NCBI RefSeq assembly: GCF_007595705.1
Contig: NZ_NISY01000001.1
Coordinates: 124,001-188,000, forward strand
From: Streptomyces sp. SAJ15
GTDB lineage: Bacteria; Actinomycetota; Actinomycetes; Streptomycetales; Streptomycetaceae
Length of the DNA stretch: 64,000 nucleotides
Direction of reading: 5' to 3'
Part shown: piece by piece, positions 47,745 to 57,951 of the stretch
Position numbering within the stretch: position 1 is the first letter of the stretch
Layout: each line of letters starts with the position of its first letter
Made by a program: the position numbers and the translations under genes
The notes under the pieces: model-generated
Seen by the model: only the letters and a program-made list of their open reading frames with translations
The model's database searches: none
Told to the model about the DNA's origin: nothing

Positions 47745-48026
47745 ATGCCGCGCAGTCTCAAGAAGGGGCCCTTCGTCGACGACCACCTGAGCAAGAAGGT
47801 GGATGTCCAGAACGAAGCCGGCACCAAGAACGTCATCAAGACCTGGTCCCGCCGCTCGATGATCGTCCCGGCCATGCTCGGCCACACGATCGCGGTGCAC
47901 GACGGCCGCAAGCACGTCCCGGTGTTCGTCACCGAGTCGATGGTCGGCCACAAGCTCGGCGAGTTCGCGCCGACCCGCACCTTCCGCGGCCATGAGAAGG
48001 ACGACCGCAAGTCGCGTCGTCGCTGA
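47745..48026 (+). CDS. rpsS: 30S ribosomal protein S19
   Basis: 93 residues, [20 protein letters not shown], with the C-terminal [16 protein letters not shown] that contacts 16S rRNA in the head. GGAGCGGG precedes the ATG, 12 bases after rplB. Confidence 0.98.
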   Translation: MPRSLKKGPFVDDHLSKKVDVQNEAGTKNVIKTWSRRSMIVPAMLGHTIAVHDGRKHVPVFVTESMVGHKLGEFAPTRTFRGHEKDDRKSRRR

Positions 48027-48073
48027 TCTGCGGAATAGCGAAGACGACTATGACTGACACCGAAGGGACAACC

Positions 48074-48421
48074 ATGGAAGCCAGGGCCCAGGCGCGGTAC
48101 ATCCGCGTCACGCCCATGAAGGCCCGCCGCGTGGTGGACCTCATCCGTGGCATGGATGCCACGGAGGCTCAGGCGGTCCTGCGTTTCGCCCCGCAGGCCG
48201 CGAGCGTGCCGGTGGGCAAGGTGCTGGACAGCGCCATTGCCAACGCCGCGCACAACTACGACCACACCGACGCCTCCACGCTGTTCATCAGCGAGGCGTA
48301 CGTCGACGAGGGCCCGACCCTGAAGCGGTTCCGGCCGCGCGCCCAGGGCCGTGCCTACCGGATCCGCAAGCGGACCAGCCACATCACCGTGGTCGTCAGC
48401 AGCAAGGAAGGAACCCGGTAA
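48074..48421 (+). CDS. rplV: 50S ribosomal protein L22
   Basis: 115 residues starting [20 protein letters not shown], which follows GAAGGGA; an ATG eight codons earlier would add MTDTEGTT and is unlikely. The beta-hairpin that lines the exit tunnel spans about residues 80-100 ([18 protein letters not shown]). Its last base is shared with the rpsC start. Confidence 0.97.
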   Translation: MEARAQARYIRVTPMKARRVVDLIRGMDATEAQAVLRFAPQAASVPVGKVLDSAIANAAHNYDHTDASTLFISEAYVDEGPTLKRFRPRAQGRAYRIRKRTSHITVVVSSKEGTR

Positions 48422-49248
48422 TGGGCCAGAAGGTTAACCCGCACGGGTTCCGGCTCGGCATCACCACGGACTTCAAGTCCCGGTGGTACGCCGACAAGCT
48501 GTACAAGGACTACGTCAAGGAAGACGTCGCCATCCGTCGGATGATGACGTCCGGCATGGAGCGCGCCGGCATCTCCAAGGTCGAGATCGAGCGCACCCGT
48601 GACCGCGTCCGCGTCGACATCCACACCGCCCGGCCGGGCATCGTCATCGGCCGTCGCGGCGCGGAGGCCGACCGTATCCGTGGCGACCTGGAGAAGCTCA
48701 CCGGCAAGCAGGTCCAGCTGAACATCCTCGAGGTCAAGAACCCCGAGGTCGACGCTCAGCTGGTCGCGCAGGCCGTCGCCGAGCAGCTCTCCTCCCGCGT
48801 CTCCTTCCGCCGCGCCATGCGTAAGAGCATGCAGTCGGCCATGAAGGCGGGCGCCAAGGGCATCAAGATCCAGTGTGGTGGCCGTCTCGGCGGCGCCGAG
48901 ATGTCCCGCTCGGAGTTCTACCGCGAGGGCCGTGTGCCGCTGCACACCCTCCGCGCGAATGTCGAGTACGGCTTCTTCGAGGCCAAGACCACCTTCGGCC
49001 GCATCGGCGTCAAGGTGTGGATCTACAAGGGCGACGTGAAGAACATCGCCGAGGTCCGCGCCGAGAACGCCGCCGCCCGCGCCGGCAACCGCCCGTCGCG
49101 TGGTGGCAGCGACCGCCCGCAGCGCCGTGGTGGCGAGCGAGGTGGCCGTGGCCGTAAGCCGCAGCAGCAGAACGCCGCCGCCGAGGCCCCCAAGGCCGAC
49201 GCCGCGTCCGCTGCTCCGGCTGCTGAGAGCACCGGAACGGAGGCCTGA
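48421..49248 (+). CDS. rpsC: 30S ribosomal protein S3
   Basis: 275 residues, at the mRNA entry site with helicase function. KH motif [20 protein letters not shown] is near residues 75-95. The last 65 residues extend beyond the E. coli protein and are Ala/Gly/Arg-rich then Ala/Glu-rich, as in other actinobacteria. Confidence 0.97.
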   Translation: MGQKVNPHGFRLGITTDFKSRWYADKLYKDYVKEDVAIRRMMTSGMERAGISKVEIERTRDRVRVDIHTARPGIVIGRRGAEADRIRGDLEKLTGKQVQLNILEVKNPEVDAQLVAQAVAEQLSSRVSFRRAMRKSMQSAMKAGAKGIKIQCGGRLGGAEMSRSEFYREGRVPLHTLRANVEYGFFEAKTTFGRIGVKVWIYKGDVKNIAEVRAENAAARAGNRPSRGGSDRPQRRGGERGGRGRKPQQQNAAAEAPKADAASAAPAAESTGTEA

Positions 49249-49253
49249 CCCCC

Positions 49254-49673
49254 ATGCTGATCCCCCGTAGGGTCAAGCACCGCAAGCAGCACCACCCGAA
49301 GCGGTCGGGTATGGCCAAGGGCGGCACGGAGCTGGCGTTCGGCGAGTACGGCATCCAGGCCGTCACCCCGGCGTACGTCACCAACCGGCAGATCGAGGCC
49401 GCTCGTATCGCCATGACCCGCCACATCAAGCGTGGCGGCAAGGTCTGGATCAACATCTACCCGGACCGGCCGCTCACGAAGAAGCCGGCCGAGACCCGCA
49501 TGGGTTCCGGTAAGGGTTCCCCGGAGTGGTGGATCGCGAACGTCAAGCCCGGTCGGGTGATGTTCGAGCTGTCCTACCCGAACGAGAAGACTGCTCGCGA
49601 GGCGCTCACCCGCGCCGCGCACAAGCTTCCGATGAAGTGCCGGATCGTTCGGCGCGAGGCAGGTGAGTCGTGA
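49254..49673 (+). CDS. rplP: 50S ribosomal protein L16
   Basis: 139 residues, [19 protein letters not shown]. It positions tRNA at the A site; [17 protein letters not shown] is the conserved loop. The stop overlaps the rpmC start by one base. Confidence 0.97.
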   Translation: MLIPRRVKHRKQHHPKRSGMAKGGTELAFGEYGIQAVTPAYVTNRQIEAARIAMTRHIKRGGKVWINIYPDRPLTKKPAETRMGSGKGSPEWWIANVKPGRVMFELSYPNEKTAREALTRAAHKLPMKCRIVRREAGES

Positions 49674-49897
49674 TGGCGGCCGGTACCAAGGCGTCCGAGC
49701 TGCGCGAGCTGAACAACGAGGACCTCGTTGCCAAGCTTCGTGAGGCCAAGGAGGAGCTGTTCAACCTCCGCTTCCAGGCGGCGACCGGACAGCTCGAGAA
49801 CCACGGCCGGCTGAAGGCCGTCCGCAAGGACATCGCCCGGATCTACACCCTGATGCGGGAGCGCGAGCTCGGCATCGAGACGGTGGAGAGCGCCTGA
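49673..49897 (+). CDS. rpmC: 50S ribosomal protein L29
   Basis: 74 residues, two-helix protein at the tunnel exit: [20 protein letters not shown] then [18 protein letters not shown]. The ATG overlapping the rplP stop was preferred to the GTG one codon earlier. The stop overlaps the rpsQ start. Confidence 0.96.
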   Translation: MAAGTKASELRELNNEDLVAKLREAKEELFNLRFQAATGQLENHGRLKAVRKDIARIYTLMRERELGIETVESA

Positions 49898-50178
49898 TGA
49901 GCGAGAAGAATGTGACTGAGAAGACCCAGCGCGGTTTCCGCAAGACCCGTGAGGGTCTGGTCGTCAGCGACAAGATGGACAAGACCGTCGTCGTCGCCGT
50001 CGAGGACCGCGTCAAGCACGCGCTGTACGGCAAGGTCATCCGCCGTACCAACAAGCTCAAGGCGCACGACGAGCAGAACGCCGCGGGTGTCGGCGACCGC
50101 GTCCTCCTCATGGAGACCCGGCCGCTGTCCGCGACGAAGCGCTGGCGCGTCGTCGAGATCCTCGAGAAGGCCAAGTAA
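49897..50178 (+). CDS. rpsQ: 30S ribosomal protein S17
   Basis: 93 residues with the OB-fold core [20 protein letters not shown]. It ends the S10 operon proper: a hairpin and a gap of 100 bases separate it from rplN. Confidence 0.97.
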   Translation: MSEKNVTEKTQRGFRKTREGLVVSDKMDKTVVVAVEDRVKHALYGKVIRRTNKLKAHDEQNAAGVGDRVLLMETRPLSATKRWRVVEILEKAK

Positions 50179-50218
50179 TTCCTGAAGGCATTCGCCTTCT
50201 GGACAGTTCCGCCAGGCT

Positions 50219-50250
50219 CGGCAGGGGCTTGACACACCAAGCCCCTGCCG
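50219..50250 (+). terminator. Hairpin at the S10/spc operon boundary
   Basis: Perfect 13-bp stem CGGCAGGGGCTTG / CAAGCCCCTGCCG with an ACACAC loop. It sits exactly at the junction where E. coli has separate S10 and spc operons. No T-run, so it may attenuate or mark mRNA processing. Confidence 0.7.
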
Positions 50251-50278
50251 GGAACCGGCAGACGATCAGGAGATAGAC

Positions 50279-50647
50279 GTGATCCAGCAGGAGTCGCGAC
50301 TGCGCGTCGCCGACAACACTGGTGCGAAGGAGATCCTTTGCATCCGTGTTCTCGGCGGTTCCGGTCGCCGCTACGCGGGCATCGGTGACGTCATCGTCGC
50401 CACCGTCAAGGACGCGATCCCCGGTGGCAACGTGAAGAAGGGCGACGTCGTCAAGGCCGTCGTCGTGCGCACCGTCAAGGAGCGCCGCCGCCCGGACGGC
50501 TCGTACATCCGCTTCGACGAGAACGCGGCCGTCATCCTCAAGAACGATGGCGACCCCCGCGGCACCCGTATCTTCGGCCCCGTGGGCCGTGAGCTGCGCG
50601 AGAAGAAGTTCATGAAGATCATCTCGCTCGCGCCGGAGGTGCTGTAA
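50279..50647 (+). CDS. rplN: 50S ribosomal protein L14
   Basis: 122 residues, [20 protein letters not shown], with [20 protein letters not shown]. Forms an intersubunit bridge. GTG start after CAGGAGATAGAC. First gene of the spc group. Confidence 0.98.
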   Translation: MIQQESRLRVADNTGAKEILCIRVLGGSGRRYAGIGDVIVATVKDAIPGGNVKKGDVVKAVVVRTVKERRRPDGSYIRFDENAAVILKNDGDPRGTRIFGPVGRELREKKFMKIISLAPEVL

Positions 50648-50650
50648 CCG

Positions 50651-50974
50651 ATGAAGATCAAGAAGGGCGACCTGGTCCAGGTCATCACCGGTAAGGACAA
50701 GGGCAAGCAGGGCAAGGTCATCGAGGCCTACCCCCGCGAGGACCGCGTCCTGGTCGAGGGTGTCAACCGGGTCAAGAAGCACACCAAGGCCGGCCAGACC
50801 GCCCGTGGTTCCAAGACCGGCGGCATCATCACGGTCGAGGCCCCGATCCACGTGAGCAACGTTCAGCTCGTGGTGGAGAAGGACGGCAACAAGGTCGTCA
50901 CCCGCGTCGGGTACCGCTTCGACGAGGACGGCAACAAGATCCGCGTTGCCAAGCGGACCGGTGAGGACATCTGA
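50651..50974 (+). CDS. rplX: 50S ribosomal protein L24
   Basis: 107 residues with the KOW motif [20 protein letters not shown] at the N-terminus. An assembly initiator of the 50S subunit. Stop overlaps the rplE start (ATGA). Confidence 0.97.
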   Translation: MKIKKGDLVQVITGKDKGKQGKVIEAYPREDRVLVEGVNRVKKHTKAGQTARGSKTGGIITVEAPIHVSNVQLVVEKDGNKVVTRVGYRFDEDGNKIRVAKRTGEDI

Positions 50975-51534
50975 TGACTGCCACCACCAACGCGCCGCGT
51001 CTGAAGACGCGCTACCGCGAAGAGATCGCCGGCAAGCTGCGTGAGGAGTTCTCCTACGAGAACGTCATGCAGATCCCGGGTCTGACCAAGATCGTGGTCA
51101 ACATGGGTGTGGGCGACGCCGCCCGCGACTCCAAGCTGATCGAGGGCGCCATCCGTGACCTCACCACGATCACCGGTCAGAAGCCGGCCGTCACCAAGGC
51201 CCGCAAGTCCATCGCGCAGTTCAAGCTGCGTGAGGGCCAGCCGATCGGTGCCCACGTCACCCTCCGCGGTGACCGCATGTGGGAGTTCCTGGACCGCCTG
51301 CTGTCGCTCGCGCTGCCGCGCATCCGCGACTTCCGTGGTCTGTCGCCGAAGCAGTTCGACGGCCGGGGCAACTACACCTTCGGTCTCACGGAGCAGGTCA
51401 TGTTCCACGAGATCGACCAGGACAAGATCGACCGGGTCCGGGGTATGGACATCACCGTGGTGACCACGGCGACCAACGACGACGAGGGCCGGGCCCTGCT
51501 TCGTCACCTCGGCTTCCCGTTCAAGGAGAACTGA
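50974..51534 (+). CDS. rplE: 50S ribosomal protein L5
   Basis: 186 residues; binds 5S r[23 protein letters not shown] and the C-terminal FPFKEN are typical. It overlaps rplX by one base and is followed after two bases by the S14 gene. Confidence 0.98.
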   Translation: MTATTNAPRLKTRYREEIAGKLREEFSYENVMQIPGLTKIVVNMGVGDAARDSKLIEGAIRDLTTITGQKPAVTKARKSIAQFKLREGQPIGAHVTLRGDRMWEFLDRLLSLALPRIRDFRGLSPKQFDGRGNYTFGLTEQVMFHEIDQDKIDRVRGMDITVVTTATNDDEGRALLRHLGFPFKEN

Positions 51535-51536
51535 CC

Positions 51537-51722
51537 GTGGCGAAGAAGGCTCTGATCGCTAAGGCCGCCCGCAAGCCGAAGTTCGGCGTGCGCGCGTACA
51601 CCCGCTGCCAGCGCTGCGGCCGGCCGCACTCCGTCTACCGCAAGTTCGGCCTCTGCCGCGTGTGCCTTCGTGAGATGGCTCACCGTGGCGAGCTGCCGGG
51701 CGTGACCAAGAGCTCCTGGTAA
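51537..51722 (+). CDS. rpsZ: 30S ribosomal protein S14, type Z (zinc-binding)
   Basis: 61 residues, [20 protein letters not shown]. Two CxxC pairs (CQRCGRPHS and CRVCLREM) bind zinc, which marks the short type Z form. A longer zinc-free S14 paralogue is expected elsewhere in the genome. GTG start two bases after rplE. Confidence 0.97.
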   Translation: MAKKALIAKAARKPKFGVRAYTRCQRCGRPHSVYRKFGLCRVCLREMAHRGELPGVTKSSW

Positions 51723-51942
51723 CCAGCCCTTTTGGGTTGGTACCGGGCTCTCGGTAAGCAAATGGATGGCGGGCGCTCGTCCTGAATGACCCTGACGCTC
51801 ACGTAGAGTAGAAGGGTTGGGCGCCCGCCGCCCATGACCGTCTTACTACGCCGTAGGTCCCCGCGCCGCACCCGTCCCCACCTCGTTGGGGGAGAGGGAT
51901 GGCGCAGATAGGAAACCCCGGCGAGAGAGGCCGAAGGCCATC
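51723..51942 (+). promoter_or_regulatory. rpsH upstream region with two inverted repeats
   Basis: 220 bases inside the spc operon, longer than other gaps here. Nine-bp arms GGCGGGCGC / GCGCCCGCC (51768-51776 and 51821-51829) enclose an A/T-richer segment with a possible -10 (TAGAGT, 51804-51809) but no clear -35. A smaller hairpin CCCCA-N6-TGGGG follows at 51876-51891. In E. coli S8 represses the spc operon by binding near the L5 gene; whether this region serves a similar role is a guess. Confidence 0.4.
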
Positions 51943-52341
51943 ATGACCATGACCGATCCGATCGCAGACATGCTGACGCGTCTGCGAAACGCGAACTCGG
52001 CGTACCACGACTCCGTCGTGATGCCGCACAGCAAGATCAAGTCGCACATCGCGGAGATCCTCCAGCAGGAGGGCTACATCACCGGCTGGAAGGTCGAGGA
52101 CGCCGAGGTCGGCAAGAACCTCGTCCTCGAGCTGAAGTTCGGCCCGAACCGCGAGCGCTCGATCGCCGGCATCAAGCGGATCTCGAAGCCGGGCCTGCGG
52201 GTCTACGCAAAGTCCACCAACCTGCCGAAGGTCCTCGGCGGCCTGGGCGTGGCGATCATCTCCACGTCCCACGGTCTCCTGACCGACAAGCAGGCTCAGA
52301 AGAAGGGCGTGGGTGGGGAAGTCCTCGCCTACGTCTGGTAA
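51943..52341 (+). CDS. rpsH: 30S ribosomal protein S8
   Basis: 132 residues, [20 protein letters not shown]. The C-terminal [20 protein letters not shown] binds 16S rRNA helix 21. The first of two close ATGs was used; an upstream in-frame extension is not family-like. Confidence 0.98.
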   Translation: MTMTDPIADMLTRLRNANSAYHDSVVMPHSKIKSHIAEILQQEGYITGWKVEDAEVGKNLVLELKFGPNRERSIAGIKRISKPGLRVYAKSTNLPKVLGGLGVAIISTSHGLLTDKQAQKKGVGGEVLAYVW

Positions 52342-52362
52342 CCCGGGAACGGAGGAAAAGCC

Positions 52363-52902
52363 ATGTCGCGTATTGGACGGCTGCCCATCCAGGTTCCCGC
52401 TGGTGTGGACGTCACCATCGATGGCCGTACGGTCGCAGTGAAGGGCCCCAAGGGCACCCTCTCGCACACCGTTGCCGCGCCCATCGAGATCGCCAAGGGT
52501 GAGGACAACACTCTCGTTGTCACCCGCCCGAACGATGAGCGTCAGAACAAGGCCCTGCACGGCCTGTCCCGCACGCTGGTGGCGAACATGATCACCGGCG
52601 TGACCCAGGGCTACACCAAGGCGCTCGAAATCAGCGGTGTCGGTTACCGCGTCCAGGCCAAGGGCTCCAACCTGGAGTTCTCCCTGGGCTACAGCCACCC
52701 GATCGTGGTGGAGGCCCCCGAGGGCATCACCTTCAAGGTGGAGTCCCCGACCAAGCTGAGCGTCGAGGGCATCGACAAGCAGAAGGTCGGCGAGGTCGCC
52801 GCGAACATCCGCAAGCTGCGCAAGCCCGACCCGTACAAGGCCAAGGGCGTGAAGTACGCGGGCGAGGTCATCCGCCGCAAGGTCGGAAAGGCTGGTAAGT
52901 AA
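52363..52902 (+). CDS. rplF: 50S ribosomal protein L6
   Basis: 179 residues, [20 protein letters not shown], a duplicated domain protein near the factor-binding site; C-terminal motif [19 protein letters not shown]. Preceded by GGAGGAAA. Confidence 0.98.
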   Translation: MSRIGRLPIQVPAGVDVTIDGRTVAVKGPKGTLSHTVAAPIEIAKGEDNTLVVTRPNDERQNKALHGLSRTLVANMITGVTQGYTKALEISGVGYRVQAKGSNLEFSLGYSHPIVVEAPEGITFKVESPTKLSVEGIDKQKVGEVAANIRKLRKPDPYKAKGVKYAGEVIRRKVGKAGK

Positions 52903-52905
52903 GCC

Positions 52906-53289
52906 ATGGCATACGGTGTGAAGATCGCTAAGGGCGATGCTTACAAGCGTGCTGCCGCCAAGCGTCGCCACATCCGGATCCGCAAGCGGATCTCGGGCAC
53001 GGCTGAGCGTCCGCGCCTGGTCGTGACGCGCTCCAACCGGGGCATCACCGCCCAGGTCATCGACGACATCAAGGGCCACACCCTGGCGTCGGCGTCGCAC
53101 CTGGACGCGTCGATCCGCGGTGGCGAGGGCGACAAGAGCGCCCAGGCCAAGCAGGTCGGTTCCCTGGTCGCCGAGCGCGCCAAGGCCGCCGGCGTCGAGG
53201 CCGTCGTGTTCGACCGTGGTGGCAACCAGTACGCCGGGCGCATCGCCGCCCTGGCGGACGCCGCCCGCGAGGCCGGGCTGAAGTTCTAA
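52906..53289 (+). CDS. rplR: 50S ribosomal protein L18
   Basis: 127 residues; binds 5S rRNA with L5. Basic N-terminus ([20 protein letters not shown]) and [20 protein letters not shown] near the end. Starts three bases after rplF. Confidence 0.98.
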   Translation: MAYGVKIAKGDAYKRAAAKRRHIRIRKRISGTAERPRLVVTRSNRGITAQVIDDIKGHTLASASHLDASIRGGEGDKSAQAKQVGSLVAERAKAAGVEAVVFDRGGNQYAGRIAALADAAREAGLKF

Positions 53290-53333
53290 GCCCCGGTTCC
53301 GGAGCTAGCGGACAAACGAGAGAGGTAAATCCA

Positions 53334-53939
53334 ATGGCTGGACCCCAGCGCCGCGGTGGCGGCGCCGGTGGCGGCGAGCGGCGGGACCGGAAGGACCGGC
53401 GGGACGGCGGCGCAGCTGCCGAGAAGACCGCTTACGTCGAGCGCGTTGTCGCGATCAACCGCGTCGCCAAGGTTGTGAAGGGTGGTCGTCGCTTCAGCTT
53501 CACCGCGCTGGTCGTGGTGGGCGACGGTGACGGCACCGTGGGTGTCGGTTACGGCAAGGCCAAGGAGGTGCCGGCCGCCATCGCCAAGGGCGTTGAGGAG
53601 GCCAAGAAGCACTTCTTCAAGGTCCCCCGGATCGCCGGCACCATCCCGCACCCGATCCAGGGTGAGGAGGCCGCGGGCGTCGTGCTGCTGAAGCCGGCTT
53701 CCCCCGGTACCGGTGTGATCGCCGGTGGCCCGGTGCGCGCCGTGCTGGAGTGCGCGGGCATCCACGACGTGCTGAGCAAGTCGCTCGGTTCGTCGAACCC
53801 GATCAACATCGTGCACGCCACGGTGGCCGCTCTTCAGGGCCTGCAGCGCCCCGAGGAGATCGCCGCCCGTCGTGGCCTGCCGCTCGAGGACGTCGCTCCC
53901 GCCGCTCTGCTGCGGGCGCGTGCCGGGGTGGGTGCGTAA
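53334..53939 (+). CDS. rpsE: 30S ribosomal protein S5
   Basis: 201 residues. The N-terminus is an actinobacterial Gly/Arg-rich extension ([20 protein letters not shown]). The spectinomycin-site region [19 protein letters not shown] looks wild type. Stop overlaps the rpmD start. Confidence 0.98.
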   Translation: MAGPQRRGGGAGGGERRDRKDRRDGGAAAEKTAYVERVVAINRVAKVVKGGRRFSFTALVVVGDGDGTVGVGYGKAKEVPAAIAKGVEEAKKHFFKVPRIAGTIPHPIQGEEAAGVVLLKPASPGTGVIAGGPVRAVLECAGIHDVLSKSLGSSNPINIVHATVAALQGLQRPEEIAARRGLPLEDVAPAALLRARAGVGA

Positions 53940-54121
53940 TGGCTCGCCTGAAGGTCACGCAGACGAAGTCGTACATCGGTAGCAAGCAGAACCACCGCGA
54001 CACCCTGCGTTCGCTCGGCCTGAAGAAGCTGGGCGACGTGGTTGTCAAGGAGGACCGCCCCGAGTTCCGCGGCATGGTGCACACCGTCCGCCACCTCGTG
54101 ACGGTCGAGGAGGTCGACTGA
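53939..54121 (+). CDS. rpmD: 50S ribosomal protein L30
   Basis: 60 residues, [20 protein letters not shown]. The ATG overlaps the rpsE stop by one base; rplO follows after one base. Confidence 0.97.
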   Translation: MARLKVTQTKSYIGSKQNHRDTLRSLGLKKLGDVVVKEDRPEFRGMVHTVRHLVTVEEVD

Positions 54122-54122
54122 C

Positions 54123-54578
54123 ATGGCGGAGAACAACCCGCTGAAGGTCCACAACCTCCGGCCCGCCCCGGGCGCCAAGACCGCCAAGACCCGTGTCGGT
54201 CGTGGTGAGGCGTCCAAGGGTAAGACCGCCGGTCGTGGCACCAAGGGCACCAAGGCCCGCTACCAGGTTCCGCAGCGCTTCGAGGGTGGGCAGATGCCCC
54301 TCCACATGCGTCTGCCGAAGCTCAAGGGCTTCAAGAACCCGTTCCGCACCGAGTTCCAGGTCGTGAACCTGGACAAGCTGGCCGCGCTCTACCCGCAGGG
54401 TGGCGAGGTCACGGTGGCCGACCTGGTCGCCAAGGGTGCGGTTCGCAAGAACCAGCTCGTCAAGGTGCTCGGCACCGGCGAGATCTCCGTGGCGCTGCAG
54501 GTGACGGTTGACGCCGTCTCCGGCTCCGCCAAGGAGAAGATCGCCGCTGCCGGCGGCACCGTCACCGAGCTCGTCTGA
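54123..54578 (+). CDS. rplO: 50S ribosomal protein L15
   Basis: 151 residues, with the glycine-rich [20 protein letters not shown] and the conserved [18 protein letters not shown] hairpin follows before secY. Confidence 0.98.
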   Translation: MAENNPLKVHNLRPAPGAKTAKTRVGRGEASKGKTAGRGTKGTKARYQVPQRFEGGQMPLHMRLPKLKGFKNPFRTEFQVVNLDKLAALYPQGGEVTVADLVAKGAVRKNQLVKVLGTGEISVALQVTVDAVSGSAKEKIAAAGGTVTELV

Positions 54579-54595
54579 GCCCGATGCACAATCGG

Positions 54596-54627
54596 CCGGG
54601 GATGCCCCTGAAATGGGGCATCCCCGG
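54596..54627 (+). terminator. Hairpin between rplO and secY
   Basis: Perfect 13-bp stem CCGGGGATGCCCC / GGGGCATCCCCGG with a TGAAAT loop, 17 bases after rplO. It may lower expression of secY-adk-map relative to ribosomal proteins. Confidence 0.75.
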
Positions 54628-54775
54628 TTGGTCGTTCCAAGGGGGGCGCACTCGCCGGTAAGGTGGCGTGCGTTGTTACCTTCCGCGCGGCATGTCCGCG
54701 CGGCTGTTTCCGTATTCGTCGACCCTCAAGACCGTCACCTCTCGCGCTATGCACGCGGGGGGCGCAGGAGGCACC

Positions 54776-56089
54776 GTGCTCACCGCGTTCGCCCGGGCGT
54801 TCAAGACACCCGACCTGCGCAAGAAGCTGCTGTTCACGCTGGGCATCATTCTGTTGTACCGGCTCGGGACACACATCCCGGTCCCGGGTGTCGACTACCA
54901 GAGCGTTCAGACGTGCATGGACGAGGCCAAGGCCCAGCAGGGTCTCTTCGGCCTGGTGAACATGTTCAGCGGTGGCGCACTGCTGCAGATCACCGTATTC
55001 GCGCTCGGCATCATGCCGTACATCACCGCGAGCATCATCCTGCAGCTGCTGACGGTGGTGATCCCGCGCCTCGAAGCCCTCAAGAAGGAGGGCCAGGCCG
55101 GTCAGGCGAAGATCACGCAGTACACCCGCTACCTGACCGTGGCGCTCGCCATCCTGCAGGGCACCGGCCTGGTGGCCACCGCCCGCAGCGGCTCGCTCTT
55201 CCCGAACTGCAGCGCCCGCGGCGAGATCGTCCCGGACCAGGCGATCTTCACCACCATCACGATGGTCATCTGCATGACCGCGGGCACCGCGGTCGTCATG
55301 TGGCTCGGTGAGCTGATCACCGACCGCGGCATCGGCAACGGCATGTCGATCCTGATGTTCGTCGCCATCGCCTCCGGCTTCCCGGCCTCCCTGTGGCAGA
55401 TCAAGCAGTCCGGCAAGATCATGGACGGCTGGCTGGAGTTCGGCCTCGTCATCGCCTGCGGTCTGGCCATGGTGGGCCTGGTGGTCTTCGTCGAGCAGGC
55501 GCAGCGCCGCATTCCGGTGCAGTACGCGAAGCGCATGATCGGTCGCCGTTCCTACGGTGGCACCTCGACGTACATCCCGATGAAGGTGAACCAGGCGGGT
55601 GTGATCCCCGTCATCTTCGCCTCGTCGCTGCTCTACATTCCGGCGCTGATCGTCCAGTTCAGCAACTCCAACGCGGACTGGGCCGTCTGGATTCAGCGCA
55701 ACTTCGTCAACGGTGACCACCCGATCTACATCGTCACCTACTTCCTGCTGATCGTCTTCTTCGCCTTCTTCTACGTCGCCATCTCCTTCAACCCCGAAGA
55801 AGTTGCTGACAACATGAAGAAGTATGGTGGGTTCATCCCGGGAGTCCGGGCTGGTCGCCCCACCGCGGAGTACCTGAGCTATGTGCTGAACCGCATTACG
55901 TGGCCCGGCTCGCTCTACCTGGGCTTGATCGCTCTGGTGCCCACCGTGGCGCTGGTGACGCTCAAAGCAAATCAGAACTTCCCGTTCGGTGGCACCAGCA
56001 TCCTGATCATCGTGGGTGTGGGTCTCGAGACGGTGAAGCAGATCGAGAGCCAGCTTCAGCAGCGACACTACGAAGGGTTCCTCCGCTGA
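54776..56089 (+). CDS. secY: Preprotein translocase subunit SecY
   Basis: 437 residues, ten transmembrane helices; the channel of the Sec pathway. MLTAFARAFKTPDLRKKLLF is the usual start, with GCAGGAGG eight bases before the GTG; a 36-residue in-frame extension upstream has no ribosome-binding site and was rejected. Conserved segments include FGLVNMFSGGALLQITVFAL, the cytoplasmic VEQAQRRIPVQYAKRM and NPEEVADNMKKYGGFIPG. Stop overlaps adk. Confidence 0.98.
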   Translation: MLTAFARAFKTPDLRKKLLFTLGIILLYRLGTHIPVPGVDYQSVQTCMDEAKAQQGLFGLVNMFSGGALLQITVFALGIMPYITASIILQLLTVVIPRLEALKKEGQAGQAKITQYTRYLTVALAILQGTGLVATARSGSLFPNCSARGEIVPDQAIFTTITMVICMTAGTAVVMWLGELITDRGIGNGMSILMFVAIASGFPASLWQIKQSGKIMDGWLEFGLVIACGLAMVGLVVFVEQAQRRIPVQYAKRMIGRRSYGGTSTYIPMKVNQAGVIPVIFASSLLYIPALIVQFSNSNADWAVWIQRNFVNGDHPIYIVTYFLLIVFFAFFYVAISFNPEEVADNMKKYGGFIPGVRAGRPTAEYLSYVLNRITWPGSLYLGLIALVPTVALVTLKANQNFPFGGTSILIIVGVGLETVKQIESQLQQRHYEGFLR

Positions 56090-56757
56090 TGCGAATCGTC
56101 CTCGTCGGGCCTCCTGGGGCTGGCAAGGGTACGCAGGCCGCGTACCTCGCCAAGAACCTGTCTATCCCGCACATCTCCACGGGCGACCTCTTCCGCGCGA
56201 ACATCAGCCAGGGCACGCCGCTGGGCCAGAAGGCGCAGGAGTACATGCGTGCCGGTCAGCTGGTGCCGGACGAGGTCACCATCGGCATGGCCAAGGACCG
56301 CATGGACCAGTCGGACGCCGCGGACGGCTTCCTGCTGGACGGCTTCCCGCGCAACCTGGCCCAGGCCGAGGCGCTGGACCGGATCCTGGCCGAGAACGAG
56401 CAGAAGCTCGACGCCGTCCTGGACCTCGAGGTCCCCGAGGACGAGGTGGTCAAGCGGATCGCCGGCCGTCGGATCTGCCGCAACGACAGCAGCCACGTCT
56501 TCCACGTCAGCTACAGCCCGCCGGCCGCGGAGGGCGTCTGCGACGCGTGCGGCGGCGAGCTGTACCAGCGCGATGACGACAGCGAGGACACGGTCCGCAA
56601 GCGGCTGGAGGTCTACCACAGCGAGACCGAGCCGATCATCGACTTCTACAAGGCCCAGGGCCTGGTCGTGACCATCTCGGCGCTCGGCAAGGTGGCCGAG
56701 GTCACCCAGCGCGCGATGGACGCGCTGCCGGGTGGGGCCTCGAACAAGGACGCGTAG
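56089..56757 (+). CDS. adk: Adenylate kinase
   Basis: 222 residues. Interconverts AMP, ADP and ATP. P-loop GPPGAGKGTQAAYLA, AMP-site STGDLFR and DGFPRNLAQAEAL are present. It has a long LID domain; its metal site keeps CDAC as the second pair, but the first is Cys-Arg-Asn-Asp with nearby His (HVFHV), so zinc binding may be weakened or use other ligands. The ATG overlaps the secY stop. Confidence 0.97.
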   Translation: MRIVLVGPPGAGKGTQAAYLAKNLSIPHISTGDLFRANISQGTPLGQKAQEYMRAGQLVPDEVTIGMAKDRMDQSDAADGFLLDGFPRNLAQAEALDRILAENEQKLDAVLDLEVPEDEVVKRIAGRRICRNDSSHVFHVSYSPPAAEGVCDACGGELYQRDDDSEDTVRKRLEVYHSETEPIIDFYKAQGLVVTISALGKVAEVTQRAMDALPGGASNKDA

Positions 56758-56807
56758 CCGGCTCCCGTCACCGGGACCGGTCCCGCGATCGGCGTCAGAC
56801 CTGTGCG

Positions 56808-56845
56808 TACGGCGGCCGAAGCCCTGAGGGGTTTCGGCCGCCGTA
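56808..56845 (+). terminator. Terminator between adk and map
   Basis: Seventeen-bp stem with one G-T (arms 56808-56824 and 56829-56845) and a four-base loop, 50 bases after adk. No T-run. Confidence 0.8.
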
Positions 56846-56944
56846 TGGTGTGACGGGTCCGTCGTGGCCGTGGGCGGCCGGGTGGCGCAAGATGGATGCA
56901 GTCGTCGTACAGACACGTACAGGTAGAGGAAGGCGTCAGCGGTA

Positions 56945-57796
56945 ATGGTCGAGATCAAGACCCCCGAGCAGATCGTGAAGATGCGCGAGGCGGGGCTGGT
57001 CGTCGCGGCCATCCACCGGGCCTGCGCGGAGGCGGCGGTGCCGGGCGCCACCACCAAGGACCTGGACGACGTGGCCCGCAAGGTCATCGCCGACCACGGC
57101 GCGAAGTCGAACTTCCTGGGGTACGGCGGCTTCCCCGCCACCATCTGCACCTCGGTGAACGAGGTCGTGGTGCACGGCATCCCGGACACCGAGACCGTCC
57201 TCAAGGACGGCGACATCATCTCCATCGACGCCGGGGCCATCGTGGACGGCTGGCACGGGGACGCGGCCTTCACCGCCTTCGTGGGCAGCGGTCACGCACC
57301 GGAGCTGGTCGAGCTCAGCCGGGTGACCGAGGAGTCGATGTGGGCGGGCATCGCCGCGGTCCGCAAGGGCAACCGCCTGGTCGACATCTCCCGCGCCATC
57401 GAGGGGTACATCCGCCGCCAGCCGCGCCCGGCCGCCGGTGAGCACGGCTCCGGCAAGTTCGGGATCATCGAGGACTACGGCGGGCACGGCATCGGCAGCG
57501 AGATGCACATGGACCCGCATCTGCTGAACTACGTCGCCCGCAAGCGCGGCAAGGGCCCGAAGCTGGTGCCCGGCTTCTGCATCGCGATCGAGCCGATGGT
57601 CAGCCTCGGCACCGCGAAGACGCATGTGCTCGCCGACGACTGGACCGTCAAGACGGACGACGGCTCCTGGTCCTCGCACTGGGAGCACTCGGTCGCGCTG
57701 ACCGAGGAGGGCCCGCTGGTGCTCACCGCCGTGGACGGCGGCAAGGCCAAGCTGGCCGAGTACGGCGTCGAGGCCGCGCCCGACCCGCTGGCGTAG
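56945..57796 (+). CDS. map: Methionine aminopeptidase, type I
   Basis: 283 residues. Removes the initiator methionine. Metal ligands are visible in order: ISIDAGAIVDGWHGDAA (two Asp), YGGHGIG (His), IAIEPMV (Glu) and HWEHSVALTE (Glu). There is a short insertion around RRQPRPAAGEHGSGKFGIIE. No N-terminal zinc finger, as expected for a bacterial type Ia enzyme. The ATG follows AGAGGAAGGCGTCAGCGGTA. Confidence 0.97.
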   Translation: MVEIKTPEQIVKMREAGLVVAAIHRACAEAAVPGATTKDLDDVARKVIADHGAKSNFLGYGGFPATICTSVNEVVVHGIPDTETVLKDGDIISIDAGAIVDGWHGDAAFTAFVGSGHAPELVELSRVTEESMWAGIAAVRKGNRLVDISRAIEGYIRRQPRPAAGEHGSGKFGIIEDYGGHGIGSEMHMDPHLLNYVARKRGKGPKLVPGFCIAIEPMVSLGTAKTHVLADDWTVKTDDGSWSSHWEHSVALTEEGPLVLTAVDGGKAKLAEYGVEAAPDPLA

Positions 57797-57951
57797 CGGT
57801 CCGGGGGTGCCGATCGTGGGGGCGCGCGGTGTCCGCGGCGCAACGATCTTTCACTCTCCGACGGCGTATCGATCATGTCCGCCGGGCAGGCTGCCCCGGA
57901 TTCGTCTTTCTCTCCGGCCTGACGTAGACTGACACGTCGGCTCACGCATGT

